Origin: Rhabditoides inermis
Lineage: Eukaryota > Nematoda > Chromadorea > Rhabditida > Rhabditidae
DNA: 64,000 bases
NCBI GenBank assembly: GCA_963966185.1
Contig: CAWZYM010000131.1
Coordinates: 62,001 to 126,000, forward strand
Reading direction: 5' to 3'
The translations under genes and the position numbers were made by a program. This document shows, one piece after another, positions 43,947-55,300 of the stretch. The notes under the pieces were generated by a model. It was not told where the DNA came from and did not search any database. It worked only from the letters and a program-made list of their open reading frames with translations. Numbering within the stretch: the first letter of the stretch is position 1; every line of letters starts with the position of its first letter.

Positions 43947-44225
43947 TTGTGTGCGCAGCGGGCGAGAGAGCGATGAGGACAGCGCGCGTCGGGCGATAGC
44001 GTGTGAATGAGTGTGAATAGGCGTTGAATAGGCTGTGCGCTTTCGGAATCGATGCTACGATGGATGGAACATGTGGTAAAATGATTAGACACGTGATTGC
44101 AATACGTCACTGCTTGATATCGATCAGATATCGATTGATATCGATTGATTGCAAGTGATTTCTGTGTATTGTGTATGCGACCGAGCGGGCCGAGACGAGT
44201 GCGGGCTTTGCGGGATGCAGCGCGT

Positions 44226-44281
44226 AGCCACTATTGCTCAGGCGGTAGAGCGTCCGCCTTTCAAGAATCCCGCTGCTCCCA
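44226..44281 (+). pseudogene. Fused P1/P2 tRNA-like remnant, E23
   Basis: P1 up to the anticodon loop (CCTTTCAAG) is joined to the 3' end of P2 (AATCCCGCTGCTCCCA). The T arm of P1 and most of P2 are gone. Confidence 0.6.
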
Positions 44282-44826
44282 AATGTTTTTGCCCATGTCT
44301 CTATGATTTTTGCACAAGTTTAAGAGCGTTTTCACTCCCTTTTCTCTACGAGAAAGCGGGGGGTGCGGGGGGCGGCAGCCCCCCGAGGCAACCAAAAAGG
44401 AGAGAAAAGGCGGGGGGTGCGGGGGGCGGCAGCCCCCCGATGCAACCAAAAAAGAGAGAAAAAAGCGGGGGGTGCGGGGGGCGGCAGCCCCCCGATGCAA
44501 CCAAAAAAGAGAGAAGAAGCGGGGGGGTCGAGGGGGGGCGGAGCCCCCCTCGGCGGGGGGGTCCAAGGGGGGGCGGCAGCCCCCCCTTGAGGTAAAAAAA
44601 AGTTGAGACCATTTTTTTTCAAAACGTTTTTCTTTTGCTAAACAAAAACATTTCACTCCCACTTTGTATCCAATCCCTCTCCCAGGCTAGTCTCTACCTA
44701 CAGTATATGGTAAGCCGAATTTCTCCGTGACGCGACCATAAGCGCAATTTGCATATATGCAAATTTCTCGATGATGTAATGGTACAAGGGGACCGAGGAC
44801 GATGCCGAGATGTCAGCAAAATCCTC

Positions 44827-44906
44827 TGCCCGTACCGGGAATCGAACCCGTGGGTGCGGCAGATCGAGGCGCGCCCTTGCGCCTTAGACCACTACACCAC
44901 TTGGGC
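44827..44906 (-). tRNA. tRNA-like Pol III unit, E24
   Basis: C-type body but full-length B box GGTTCGATTCC. AAGGGC in place of ACGGGC in the anticodon loop. Confidence 0.5.
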
Positions 44907-45186
44907 TTGTGTGAGCAGAGCGCGAGAGAGCGATGAGGACAGCGCGCGTCGGGCGATAGCGTGTGAATGAGTGTGAATAGACGTTGAATAGGCTGTGTGC
45001 TGGTACAATCGATGCTATAATGGATGGAACATGTGGTAAACTATTTAGACACGTTATTGCAATACGTCACTGCTTGATATCGATTAGATATCGATTGATA
45101 TCGATTGATTGCAAGTGATTTCTGTGTATTGTGTATGTGACCGAGCGGGCCGAGACGAGTGCGGGCTTTGCGGGAGGCTGCGCGTA

Positions 45187-45261
45187 GCCACTATTGCTCA
45201 GGCGGTAGAGCGTCTGCCTGTCAAGCAGACGGTCCCAGGTTCGAATACCGTCTGGCTCAGA
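45187..45261 (+). tRNA. tRNA-like unit P1 (GTC), E24
   Basis: Same as E20. Confidence 0.48.
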
Positions 45262-45325
45262 ATGTTTTGCTTTCTTTCGACAAGTGTCAGAGGGATAGTG
45301 AACGGGTTTTGAGCGCATGAGAACG

Positions 45326-45399
45326 TCTCCCGGATAGTGTAGTGGCTATGATGCGGGCGTATCAAGTGAGTGTCCGGGGTTCGAATCCCGCTGCTCCCA
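45326..45399 (+). tRNA. tRNA-like unit P2, E24
   Basis: Same as E20. Confidence 0.42.
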
Positions 45400-45959
45400 A
45401 ATGTTTTTGCCCATGTCTTTATGATTTTTGCACTATTTTAAAAGAGTTTCCACTACATTTTTTCACTCCCTCAACCCAAAAGCGGGGGGTGCGGGGGGCG
45501 GCAGCCCCCCGATGCAACCAAAAAAAGAGAGAAGAAGCGGGGGGTGCGGGGGGCGGCAGCCCCCCGATGCAACCAAAAAAGAGAGAAGAAGCGGGGGGTG
45601 CGGGGGGCGGCAGCCCCCCGATGCAACCAAAAAAGAGAGAAGAAGCGGGGGGGGGTCGAGGGGGGCGGAGCCCCCTCGGCGGGGGGGTCCAAGGGGGGGG
45701 CGGCAGCCCCCCCTTGAGGTAAAAAAAAAGTTTTTTAGAAATTTTCAAAATTTTTTCACAACTAAATAAAATTTATATACTTCCACTCCCTCTAAAGCAA
45801 AAACATGGCCACTCCCAGGCTAGTCTCTATCTACAGTATATGGTAAGGCGAATTTCTCTGGAACGCCACTTTAAGCTTCATTTGCATATATGCAAATTTC
45901 CAGATGATGTAATGGTATAGGGGGATAGAGGACGATGCCAAGATGTCAGCAAAATCCTC

Positions 45960-46038
45960 TGCCCGTACCGGGATCGAACCCGTGGGTGCGGCAGATCGAG
46001 GCGCGCCCGTGCGCCTTAGACCACTACACCACTTGGGC
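45960..46038 (-). tRNA. tRNA-like Pol III unit, E25
   Basis: Short T-loop form. Confidence 0.48.
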
Positions 46039-46319
46039 TTGTGTGAGCAGAGCGCGAGAGAGCGATGAGGACAGCGCGCGTCGGGGCGATAGCGTGTGAA
46101 TGAGTGTGAATAGACGTTGAATAGGCTGTGTGCTGGTACAATCGATGCTATAATGGATGGAACATGTGGTAAACTATTTAGACACGTGATTGCAATACGT
46201 CAATGCTTGATATCGATTAGATATCGATTGATATCGATTGATTGCAAGTGATTTCTGTGTATTGTGTATGTGACCGAGCGGGCCGAGACGAGTGCGGGCT
46301 TTGCGGGAGGCTGCGCGTA

Positions 46320-46394
46320 GCCACTATTGCTCAGGCGGTAGAGCGTCCGCATGTCAAGCAGACGGTGCCGGGTTCGAATCCCGTCTGGCTCAGA
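46320..46394 (+). tRNA. tRNA-like unit P1 (GTC), E25
   Basis: Loop ATGTCAA with the intact T arm of the E4 form. Confidence 0.48.
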
Positions 46395-46460
46395 ATATTT
46401 TGCTTTCTTTCGACAAGTGTCAGAAGGATAGTGAATGGGTTTTGAGCACATGAATACGTG

Positions 46461-46532
46461 TCCCGGGTAGTGTAGTGGCTATGATGCGGGCGCCGTAAGT
46501 GAGTGTCCGGGGTTCGAATCCCGCTGCTCCCA
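46461..46532 (+). tRNA. tRNA-like unit P2, E25
   Basis: E4-type body but with an intact B box. Confidence 0.42.
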
Positions 46533-46981
46533 AATGTTTTGCCCATGCCTTTTATGAAGTTTGCACAAGTTTTAAAGCCTCTCCTCTCCTTTTTCCACTC
46601 CCTCAACCCAAAAGCGGGGGGTGCGGGGGGCGGCAGCCCCCCGATGCAATAAAAAGAAAGAAGAAAGGGGGGGGGGGGTCGAGGGGGGGCGGAGCCCCCC
46701 TCGGCGGGGGGGTCCAAGGGGGGGCGGCAGCCCCCCCTTGAGGTGAAAAAAAGTTTTTAGAAAATTTTCAAAACTTTTTCACAACCAAATAAAATTTATA
46801 TATTTCCATTCCCCTTTGCATAAAAACATGGCCACTCCCAGGCTAGTCTCCTACCTACAGTATATGAAAGTCGAAATTTCTATGTCACGCGACTCTAGCT
46901 CATTTGCATATATGCAAATTTCGCGATGATGTAATGGTACAAGGGGACCGAGGACGATGCTGAGATGTCAGCAAAATCCTC

Positions 46982-47060
46982 TGCCCGCACCGGGATCGAA
47001 CCCGTGGGTGCGGCAGATCGAGGCGCGCCCGTGCGCCTTAGACCACTACACCACTTGGGC
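46982..47060 (-). tRNA. tRNA-like Pol III unit, E26
   Basis: Short T-loop form with a CGGTGCGGG 3' end as in E1. Confidence 0.48.
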
Positions 47061-47339
47061 TGTGTGCGCAGGGCGCGAGAGAGCGATGAGGACAGCGCGC
47101 GTCGGGCGATAGCGTGTGAATGAGTGTGAATAGACGTTGAATAGGCTGTGTGCTGGTACAATCGATGCTATAATGGATGGAACATGTGGTAAACTATTTA
47201 GACACGTGATTGCAATACGTCACTGCTTGATATCGATTAGATATCGATTGATATCGATGGATTGCAACTGATTTCTGTGTATTGTGTATGTGAACGAGCG
47301 GGCCGAGACGAGTGCGGGCTTTGCGGGAGGCAGCGCGTA

Positions 47340-47414
47340 GCCACTAATTGCTCAGGCGGTAGAGCGTCTGCCTGTCAAGCAGACGGTCCCAGGTTCGAAT
47401 ACCGTCTGGCTCAG
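47340..47414 (+). tRNA. tRNA-like unit P1 (GTC), E26
   Basis: As E20, with one extra A before the D arm (CTAATTGCTC). Confidence 0.46.
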
Positions 47415-47479
47415 AATGTTTTGCTTTCTTTCGACAAGTGTCAGAGGGATAGTGAACGGGTTTTGAGCGCATGAGAACG

Positions 47480-47553
47480 TCTCCCGGATAGTGTAGTGGC
47501 TATGATGCGGGCGTGTCAAGTGAGTGTCCGGGGTTCGAATTCCGCTGCTCCCA
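47480..47553 (+). tRNA. tRNA-like unit P2, E26
   Basis: B box GGTTCGAATTC has one mismatch. Middle reads GCGTGTCAAGTGAG. Confidence 0.4.
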
Positions 47554-48067
47554 AATGTTTTTGCCCATGTCTTTTATGAATTTTGCACAAGTTTTAAAGC
47601 CTTTCCTCTCTCATTTTCACTCCCTCAACCCAAAAGCGGGGGGTGCGGGGGGCGGCAGCCCCCCGATGCAACCAAAAAAGAGAGAAAAAAGCGGGGGGTG
47701 CGGGGGGCGGCAGCCCCCGATGCAACCAAAAAAAGAGAGAAAAAAGCGGGGGGTGCGGGGGGCGGCAGCCCCCCGATGCAACCAATAAAAAGAGAAAGAA
47801 GCGGGGGGTGCGGGGGGCGGCAGCCCCCCGATGCAATAAAAAAGAGAGAAGAAGCGGGGGGTCGAGGGGGGCGTAAAACAAAAGCAAAGATAAATTTCCA
47901 CTCCCTCTAAAGCAAAAACATGGCCACTCCCAGGCTAGTCTCCTACCTATAGTATATAGCAAGGGAAATTTCTCCGGAACGTCACTATAAGCTTCATTTG
48001 CATATTTTTGTGACTTTTGTAATGGCTGGTGGACTCGTGATGATGCCGAGATGTCAGCAAAATCCTT

Positions 48068-48147
48068 TGCCCGTGCCGGGATTCGAACCGGTGGGTGTGG
48101 CGAGTGTAGGCGCGCCCGTGCGCCTTAGACCACTACACCACTTGGGC
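48068..48147 (-). tRNA. tRNA-like Pol III unit, E27
   Basis: B box perfect; the T stem is altered to CCGG on its 5' side. Confidence 0.48.
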
Positions 48148-48873
48148 TTGTGCGAGCAGAGCGCGAGAGAGCAATGAGGATGCAGCGAGAGGGCGTGGCC
48201 TGCGATAGCGCACGTGTGTGTGAATGGGTGATGGCGCATGATATCGATGATTGCGCAACGAGGATGAAGAGGACAATGTGTGCAAAGTGTTGGGGAGTGA
48301 TTGGGCTGATGTAATGAATACGTTTTGCATTGATATCGATTGATTAATAGTGATTAAACATATCAAATGCACGGGTTTTAATGGGTTGGTGCGTGCAATC
48401 GGCTTTAATGAAGCGGGTATGCGTCGTGGACATGTTTTGTTTGTTTCAATATTTTCTTTTTATTATATTCTTTTGTTCTAATCGCGTTTTGTCACTTTGA
48501 TATGCGTTTAATATCAAAATAATCGCTTGAAACGCGTTTCGCAAAAACATCGTGTTTCGTTGTGCGGTGTATGGTGTAGCACAGTGATGATGACAATTCA
48601 AACAGCTGTGCGTGCGTGTTTTTGTTTATTTCTTTGTTTTGCGATGTTTTTATTATGTAATTTGTGGTGTAATGTGTTTTATAATTTTTGTCGATACTTA
48701 TTTGACGTGCTGTATGCGTTTGTATTGCGTGTCGCACTCGTTCCATCGCGTTATCACTCGCATTGCAATTTCGAATGTTTTTGAATTTCGTTGATTTTGT
48801 TGTTGTTTTGTATTGCGTTGTTGTTTTTATTAGTTTGCAACGTGTTCTACATGTTTATTATTATTCATTTCAG

Positions 48874-49433
48874 GGTGATCAAAGTTGGACAAGCCGGCTG
48901 CGTCGTGCGGCGACGGAACCGAGGCGTTCAAGGTGCGTGTTATTTATTTAATTTTGTTTACGTTTCATTATGCTCATTGCACTGTGTTCTTCTTATGTCG
49001 TATGTTTGTGATCGTTGTACTATGCACAATACAGTGTCTTTCAGAGCAACACCTCTCCAATCGGCCGCTTCTTCTGCCGCATCGACGCCATCGTGTTCAA
49101 GGTGTGTTTGGTTTTCTGTCATGTTTCATATAGTTTTATGTTAAATTAGTTACTAAATTGCTTTGTGTTGTACTTCAGTTGTTGTGTTTTGTAATACAAA
49201 TTGTTGCAGTCTTTCGTCTACGGGGACGTGCTGCCCGTCTGCTGCCCCGTCGTCACCGAGTTCAAGGTATGTTGTATATTATATTTTATTGTTTTTTTTC
49301 TCCAATTTGTGAGCTATCGTCACATGTTGTTCAAGGCTCCCCTGTTCTGCTCCCTGCTCGTGTAGGGCGTCGTCGCTGGACTAGAAGAAGAAGAAGCTCA
49401 AGTCGGACGCGGACGCACTCTCGACGGTTCGAG
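48874..49433 (+). pseudogene. Micro-exon cassette (D-type, E27)
   Basis: Exons give KLDKPAASCGDGTEAFK, SNTSPIGRFFCRIDAIVFK, SFVYGDVLPVCCPVVTEFK and APLFCSLLV-stop. The frame is open through all four exons, but no ATG precedes it (an in-frame TGA lies just upstream). Coding only if an upstream or trans-spliced exon supplies a start. Confidence 0.5.
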
Positions 49434-49750
49434 GTAGACGCTCATTTTATTAATTTGTTTACATTAATTGACTAGAATTTTGATGTGTATTTGTAGTATC
49501 GAAACATACATTGTGTTGTAGTTTAATGGACCAAATAAAACTCTCTTTAGCTCACTTGTTGTTATGATATGATTGTGATGGTGGGTTGCGGGGTACGGTA
49601 TTGGTAATGGATTTGGGATTGATTCAGAATGATTGTGATTTTTGTTATTTTACTGTTTGGTCGTGTTTTATCCTCCTCGAGCAGCACCCCGTTGACGCAT
49701 CGGACGCACAGCAGACTGTACGATTCACTCGAAGGGGGGGCAGGGGGGTC

Positions 49751-49845
49751 CACTCCCTCAACCACTCCTCAACCACTCCCTTAACCACTCCCTCAACCAC
49801 TCCCTCAACCACTCCCTCAACCACTCCCTCAACCACTCGCTTATC
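49751..49845 (+). repeat. 12-bp minisatellite, E27 tail
   Basis: Shorter (about 7 units), with one 11-bp unit CACTCCTCAAC. Confidence 0.9.
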
Positions 49846-50239
49846 CTCTTCCTCGGGTATGAAAACTACCTCAAACCGCGATAATGCACTTTGACGAAAC
49901 GGCAGAATAGCAGGGCGTTGGAATATGTGAATAGAGGGGGGGGGGGGGGGTCGAGGGGGGGCAGAGCCCCCCTCGGCGGGGGGGTCCAAGGGGGGGCGGC
50001 AGCCCCCCCTTGAGATAAAAAAAGTTTTGATGAATTTTCAAATTTGTTTTTTAAATTTCAAGAATAGTATTTTCACTCCAAACAAAAACTCATTGCCACT
50101 CCCAGGCTAGTCTCCTACCTATAGTATATAGCAAGGGAAATTTCTCCGTGACGCGACTATAAGCTTCATTTGCATATTTTTGCGACTTTTGTAATGGCTG
50201 GTGGACTCGTGATGATGCCGAGATGTCAGCAAAATCCTT

Positions 50240-50319
50240 TGCCCGCGCCGGGATTCGAACCCGTGGGTGCGGCGAGTGTAGGCGCGCCCGTGCGCCTTAG
50301 ACCACTACACCACTTGGGC
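50240..50319 (-). tRNA. tRNA-like Pol III unit, E28
   Basis: Perfect B box GGTTCGAATCC. Confidence 0.5.
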
Positions 50320-51043
50320 TTGTGTCAGCAGAGCGCGAGAGAGCAATGAGGATGCAGCGAGGGGGCGTGGCCTGCGATAGCGCATGTGTGTGAATGGGTG
50401 TGAATGGGCGATTGCGAATGATATCGATGATTGCGCAACGGGGATGAAGGGGACAATGTGTTGGGGAGTGGTTGGGCTAATGTATTGAATAGTATTTGCA
50501 TTGATATCGATTGATTAATAGTGATTAAACATATCAAATGCACGGGGTTTAATGGGTTGGTGCGTGCAATCGGCTGTAATGAAGCGGGTATGCGTCGTGG
50601 ACATGTTTTGTTTGTTTCAATATTTTCTTTTTATTATATTCTTTTGTTCTAATCGCGTTTTCTCACTTTGATATGCGTTCAATATCAAAATAATCGCTTG
50701 AAACGCGTTTCGCAAAAACATCGTGTTTCGTTGTGCGGTGTATGGTGTAGCACAGTGATGATGACAATTCAAACAGCTGTGCATGCGTGTTTTTGTTTAT
50801 TTCTTTGTTTTGCGATGTTTTTATTATGTAATTTGTGTTGTAATGTGTTTTATAATTTTTGTCGATACCAATTTGACGTGTTGTATGCGTTTGTCTTGCG
50901 TGTCGCACTCGTTTAGTCGCGTTTTCGCACATCATGCAATTTCGAATGTTTTTGAATTTCGTTGATTTTGTTGTTGTTTTGTATTGCGTTGTTGTTTTAT
51001 TAGTTTGCAACGTGTTCTACATGTTTATTATAATTTGTTTCAG

Positions 51044-51103
51044 CCCGTCCTTGCCGAACAAACCGATGCGCGGCGGCACCAGCAACCACCACAACGCGTC
51101 AAG
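51044..51103 (+). pseudogene. Single cassette exon (E28)
   Basis: Encodes SLPNKPMRGGTSNHHNASR between TTTCAG and GTGGGTG. Related to exon 1 of the eL20 chimeras. The rest of its gene is lost at the duplication junction. Confidence 0.5.
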
Positions 51104-51257
51104 GTGGGTGTTAGTCTCTAGTCTCTACCTACAGTATGTGGTAAGCCGAATTTCTCCGTGACGCGACCATAAGCGCAATTTGCATATATGCAAATTTCTC
51201 GATGATGTAATGGTACAAGGGGACCGAGGACGATGCCGAGATGTCAGCAAAATCCTC

Positions 51258-51337
51258 TGCCCGTACCGGGAATCGAACCCGTGGGTGCGGCAGATCGAGG
51301 CGCGCCCTTGCGCCTTAGACCACTACACCACTTGGGC
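51258..51337 (-). tRNA. tRNA-like Pol III unit, E29
   Basis: Same as E24. Confidence 0.5.
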
Positions 51338-51617
51338 TTGTGTGAGCAGAGCGCGAGAGAGCGATGAGGACAGCGCGCGTCGGGCGATAGCGTGTGAATG
51401 AGTGTGAATAGACGTTGAATAGGCTGTGTGCTGGTACAATCGATGCTATAATGGATGGAACATGTGGTAAACTATTTAGACACGTTATTGCAATACGTCA
51501 CTGCTTGATATCGATTAGATATCGATTGATATCGATTGATTGCAAGTGATTTCTGTGTATTGTGTATGTGACCGAGCGGGCCGAGACGAGTGCGGGCTTT
51601 GCGGGAGGCTGCGCGTA

Positions 51618-51692
51618 GCCACTATTGCTCAGGCGGTAGAGCGTCTGCCTGTCAAGCAGACGGTCCCAGGTTCGAATACCGTCTGGCTCAGA
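51618..51692 (+). tRNA. tRNA-like unit P1 (GTC), E29
   Basis: Same as E24. Confidence 0.48.
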
Positions 51693-51756
51693 ATGTTTTG
51701 CTTTCTTTCGACAAGTGTCAGAGGGATAGTGAACGGGTTTTGAGCGCATGAGAACG

Positions 51757-51830
51757 TCTCCCGGATAGTGTAGTGGCTATGATGCGGGCGTATCAAGTGA
51801 GTGTCCGGGGTTCGAATCCCGCTGCTCCCA
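51757..51830 (+). tRNA. tRNA-like unit P2, E29
   Basis: Same as E24. Confidence 0.42.
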
Positions 51831-52389
51831 AATGTTTTTGCCCATGTCTTTATGATTTTTGCACTATTTTAAAAGAGTTTCCACTACATTTTTTCACTCC
51901 CTCAACCCAAAAGCGGGGGGTGCGGGGGGCGGCAGCCCCCCGATGCAACCAAAAAAAGAGAGAAGAAGCGGGGGGTGCGGGGGGCGGCAGCCCCCCGATG
52001 CAACCAAAAAAGAGAGAAGAAGCGGGGGGTGCGGGGGGCGGCAGCCCCCCGATGCAACCAAAAAAGAGAGAAGAAGCGGGGGGGGGTCGAGGGGGGCGGA
52101 GCCCCCTCGGCGGGGGGGTCCAAGGGGGGGCGGCAGCCCCCCCTTGAGGTAAAAAAAAAGTTTTTTAGAAATTTTCAAAATTTTTTCACAACTAAATAAA
52201 ATTTATATACTTCCACTCCCTCTAAAGCAAAAACATGGCCACTCCCAGGCTAGTCTCTATCTACAGTATATGGTAAGGCGAATTTCTCTGGAACGCCACT
52301 TTAAGCTTCATTTGCATATATGCAAATTTCCAGATGATGTAATGGTATAGGGGGATAGAGGACGATGCCAAGATGTCAGCAAAATCCTC

Positions 52390-52468
52390 TGCCCGTACCG
52401 GGATCGAACCCGTGGGTGCGGCAGATCGAGGCGCGCCCGTGCGCCTTAGACCACTACACCACTTGGGC
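52390..52468 (-). tRNA. tRNA-like Pol III unit, E30
   Basis: Same as E25. Confidence 0.48.
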
Positions 52469-52749
52469 TTGTGTGAGCAGAGCGCGAGAGAGCGATGAGG
52501 ACAGCGCGCGTCGGGGCGATAGCGTGTGAATGAGTGTGAATAGACGTTGAATAGGCTGTGTGCTGGTACAATCGATGCTATAATGGATGGAACATGTGGT
52601 AAACTATTTAGACACGTGATTGCAATACGTCAATGCTTGATATCGATTAGATATCGATTGATATCGATTGATTGCAAGTGATTTCTGTGTATTGTGTATG
52701 TGACCGAGCGGGCCGAGACGAGTGCGGGCTTTGCGGGAGGCTGCGCGTA

Positions 52750-52824
52750 GCCACTATTGCTCAGGCGGTAGAGCGTCCGCATGTCAAGCAGACGGTGCCG
52801 GGTTCGAATCCCGTCTGGCTCAGA
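52750..52824 (+). tRNA. tRNA-like unit P1 (GTC), E30
   Basis: Same as E25. Confidence 0.48.
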
Positions 52825-52890
52825 ATATTTTGCTTTCTTTCGACAAGTGTCAGAAGGATAGTGAATGGGTTTTGAGCACATGAATACGTG

Positions 52891-52962
52891 TCCCGGGTAG
52901 TGTAGTGGCTATGATGCGGGCGCCGTAAGTGAGTGTCCGGGGTTCGAATCCCGCTGCTCCCA
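52891..52962 (+). tRNA. tRNA-like unit P2, E30
   Basis: Same as E25. Confidence 0.42.
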
Positions 52963-53410
52963 AATGTTTTGCCCATGCCTTTTATGAAGTTTGCACAAGT
53001 TTTAAAGCCTCTCCTCTCCTTTTTCCACTCCCTCAACCCAAAAGCGGGGGGTGCGGGGGGCGGCAGCCCCCCGATGCAATAAAAAGAAAGAAGAAAGGGG
53101 GGGGGGGTCGAGGGGGGGCGGAGCCCCCCTCGGCGGGGGGGTCCAAGGGGGGGCGGCAGCCCCCCCTTGAGGTGAAAAAAAGTTTTTAGAAAATTTTCAA
53201 AACTTTTTCACAACCAAATAAAATTTATATATTTCCATTCCCCTTTGCATAAAAACATGGCCACTCCCAGGCTAGTCTCCTACCTACAGTATATGAAAGT
53301 CGAAATTTCTCTGTCACGCGACTCTAGCTCATTTGCATATATGCAAATTTCGCGATGATGTAATGGTACAAGGGGACCGAGGACGATGCTGAGATGTCAG
53401 CAAAATCCTC

Positions 53411-53489
53411 TGCCCGCACCGGGATCGAACCCGTGGGTGCGGCAGATCGAGGCGCGCCCGTGCGCCTTAGACCACTACACCACTTGGGC
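53411..53489 (-). tRNA. tRNA-like Pol III unit, E31
   Basis: Same as E26. Confidence 0.48.
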
Positions 53490-53768
53490 TGTGTGCGCAG
53501 GGCGCGAGAGAGCGATGAGGACAGCGCGCGTCGGGCGATAGCGTGTGAATGAGTGTGAATAGACGTTGAATAGGCTGTGTGCTGGTACAATCGATGCTAT
53601 AATGGATGGAACATGTGGTAAACTATTTAGACACGTGATTGCAATACGTCACTGCTTGATATCGATTAGATATCGATTGATATCGATGGATTGCAACTGA
53701 TTTCTGTGTATTGTGTATGTGAACGAGCGGGCCGAGACGAGTGCGGGCTTTGCGGGAGGCAGCGCGTA

Positions 53769-53843
53769 GCCACTAATTGCTCAGGCGGTAGAGCGTCTGC
53801 CTGTCAAGCAGACGGTCCCAGGTTCGAATACCGTCTGGCTCAG
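53769..53843 (+). tRNA. tRNA-like unit P1 (GTC), E31
   Basis: Same as E26. Confidence 0.46.
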
Positions 53844-53908
53844 AATGTTTTGCTTTCTTTCGACAAGTGTCAGAGGGATAGTGAACGGGTTTTGAGCGCA
53901 TGAGAACG

Positions 53909-53982
53909 TCTCCCGGATAGTGTAGTGGCTATGATGCGGGCGTGTCAAGTGAGTGTCCGGGGTTCGAATTCCGCTGCTCCCA
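53909..53982 (+). tRNA. tRNA-like unit P2, E31
   Basis: Same as E26. Confidence 0.4.
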
Positions 53983-54494
53983 AATGTTTTTGCCCATGTC
54001 TTTTATGAATTTTGCACAAGTTTTAAGCCTTTCCTCTCTCATTTTCACTCCCTCAACCCAAAAGCGGGGGGTGCGGGGGGCGGCAGCCCCCCGATGCAAC
54101 CAAAAAAGAGAGAAAAAAGCGGGGGGTGCGGGGGGCGGCAGCCCCCGATGCAACCAAAAAAAGAGAGAAAAAAGCGGGGGGTGCGGGGGGCGGCAGCCCC
54201 CCGATGCAACCAATAAAAAGAGAAAGAAGCGGGGGGTGCGGGGGGCGGCAGCCCCCCGATGCAATAAAAAAGAGAGAAGAAGCGGGGGGTCGAGGGGGGC
54301 GTAAAACAAAAGCAAAGATAAATTTCCACTCCCTCTAAAGCAAAACATGGCCACTCCCAGGCTAGTCTCCTACCTATAGTATATAGCAAGGGAAATTTCT
54401 CCGGAACGCCACTATAAGCTTCATTTGCATATTTTTGTGACTTTTGTAATGGCTGGTGGACTCGTGATGATGCCGAGATGTCAGCAAAATCCTT

Positions 54495-54574
54495 TGCCCG
54501 TGCCGGGATTCGAACCGGTGGGTGTGGCGAGTGTAGGCGCGCCCGTGCGCCTTAGACCACTACACCACTTGGGC
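54495..54574 (-). tRNA. tRNA-like Pol III unit, E32
   Basis: Same as E27. Confidence 0.48.
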
Positions 54575-55300
54575 TTGTGCGAGCAGAGCGCGAGAGAGCA
54601 ATGAGGATGCAGCGAGAGGGCGTGGCCTGCGATAGCGCACGTGTGTGTGAATGGGTGATGGCGCATGATATCGATGATTGCGCAACGAGGATGAAGAGGA
54701 CAATGTGTGCAAAGTGTTGGGGAGTGATTGGGCTGATGTAATGAATACGTTTTGCATTGATATCGATTGATTAATAGTGATTAAACATATCAAATGCACG
54801 GGTTTTAATGGGTTGGTGCGTGCAATCGGCTTTAATGAAGCGGGTATGCGTCGTGGACATGTTTTGTTTGTTTCAATATTTTCTTTTTATTATATTCTTT
54901 TGTTCTAATCGCGTTTTGTCACTTTGATATGCGTTTAATATCAAAATAATCGCTTGAAACGCGTTTCGCAAAAACATCGTGTTTCGTTGTGCGGTGTATG
55001 GTGTAGCACAGTGATGATGACAATTCAAACAGCTGTGCGTGCGTGTTTTTGTTTATTTCTTTGTTTTGCGATGTTTTTATTATGTAATTTGTGGTGTAAT
55101 GTGTTTTATAATTTTTGTCGATACTTATTTGACGTGCTGTATGCGTTTGTATTGCGTGTCGCACTCGTTCCATCGCGTTATCACTCGCATTGCAATTTCG
55201 AATGTTTTTGAATTTCGTTGATTTTGTTGTTGTTTTGTATTGCGTTGTTGTTTTTATTAGTTTGCAACGTGTTCTACATGTTTATTATTATTCATTTCAG

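Larger units (their letters stand above)
43733..44690 (+). mobile_element. Helitron-like element E23 (C-type, internal deletion)
   Basis: 958 bp. A deletion fuses the first plus-strand tRNA-like unit after its anticodon loop to the 3' end of the second (about 44,266). Three G-hairpin units follow. Confidence 0.72.
44691..45823 (+). mobile_element. Helitron-like element E24 (C-type, long)
   Basis: First member of the duplicated 6.43-kb block. Near-identical to E29 and closely related to E20. Confidence 0.73.
45824..46846 (+). mobile_element. Helitron-like element E25 (C-type)
   Basis: 1,023 bp with one G-hairpin unit. Its octamer palindrome is followed by CAGATGATG instead of CGATGATG. Confidence 0.73.
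46847..47938 (+). mobile_element. Helitron-like element E26 (C-type)
   Basis: Carries four G-hairpin units. The terminal G-rich box is truncated to GGGGGGTCGAGGGGGGCG and joined to GTAAAACAAAAGC. Confidence 0.72.
47939..50110 (+). mobile_element. Helitron-like element E27 (D-type)
   Basis: A diverged D-type element with full tRNA-like unit and leader, micro-exon cassette, poly(A) signal near 49,534, a shorter minisatellite and a G-rich box. Confidence 0.75.
44691..51121 (+). repeat. 6.43-kb higher-order repeat, copy 1 (E24-E28)
   Basis: Order C-C-C-D-truncated. Recurs at +6,423 to +6,431. Confidence 0.92.
50111..51121 (+). mobile_element. Helitron-like element E28 (truncated)
   Basis: Complete 5' half (tRNA-like unit, leader, first cassette exon 51,044-51,103). 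It stops just after the splice donor GTGGGTGT and runs into TAGTCTCTAG and the TC of E29. It has no tail or G-rich box. Confidence 0.72.
51122..52253 (+). mobile_element. Helitron-like element E29 (C-type, long)
   Basis: Second copy of E24. Homology to E24 starts essentially at its 5' TC. Confidence 0.73.
52254..53275 (+). mobile_element. Helitron-like element E30 (C-type)
   Basis: Second copy of E25. Differs mainly in G-run length. Confidence 0.73.
53276..54365 (+). mobile_element. Helitron-like element E31 (C-type)
   Basis: Second copy of E26 with the same truncated terminal box. Confidence 0.72.
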
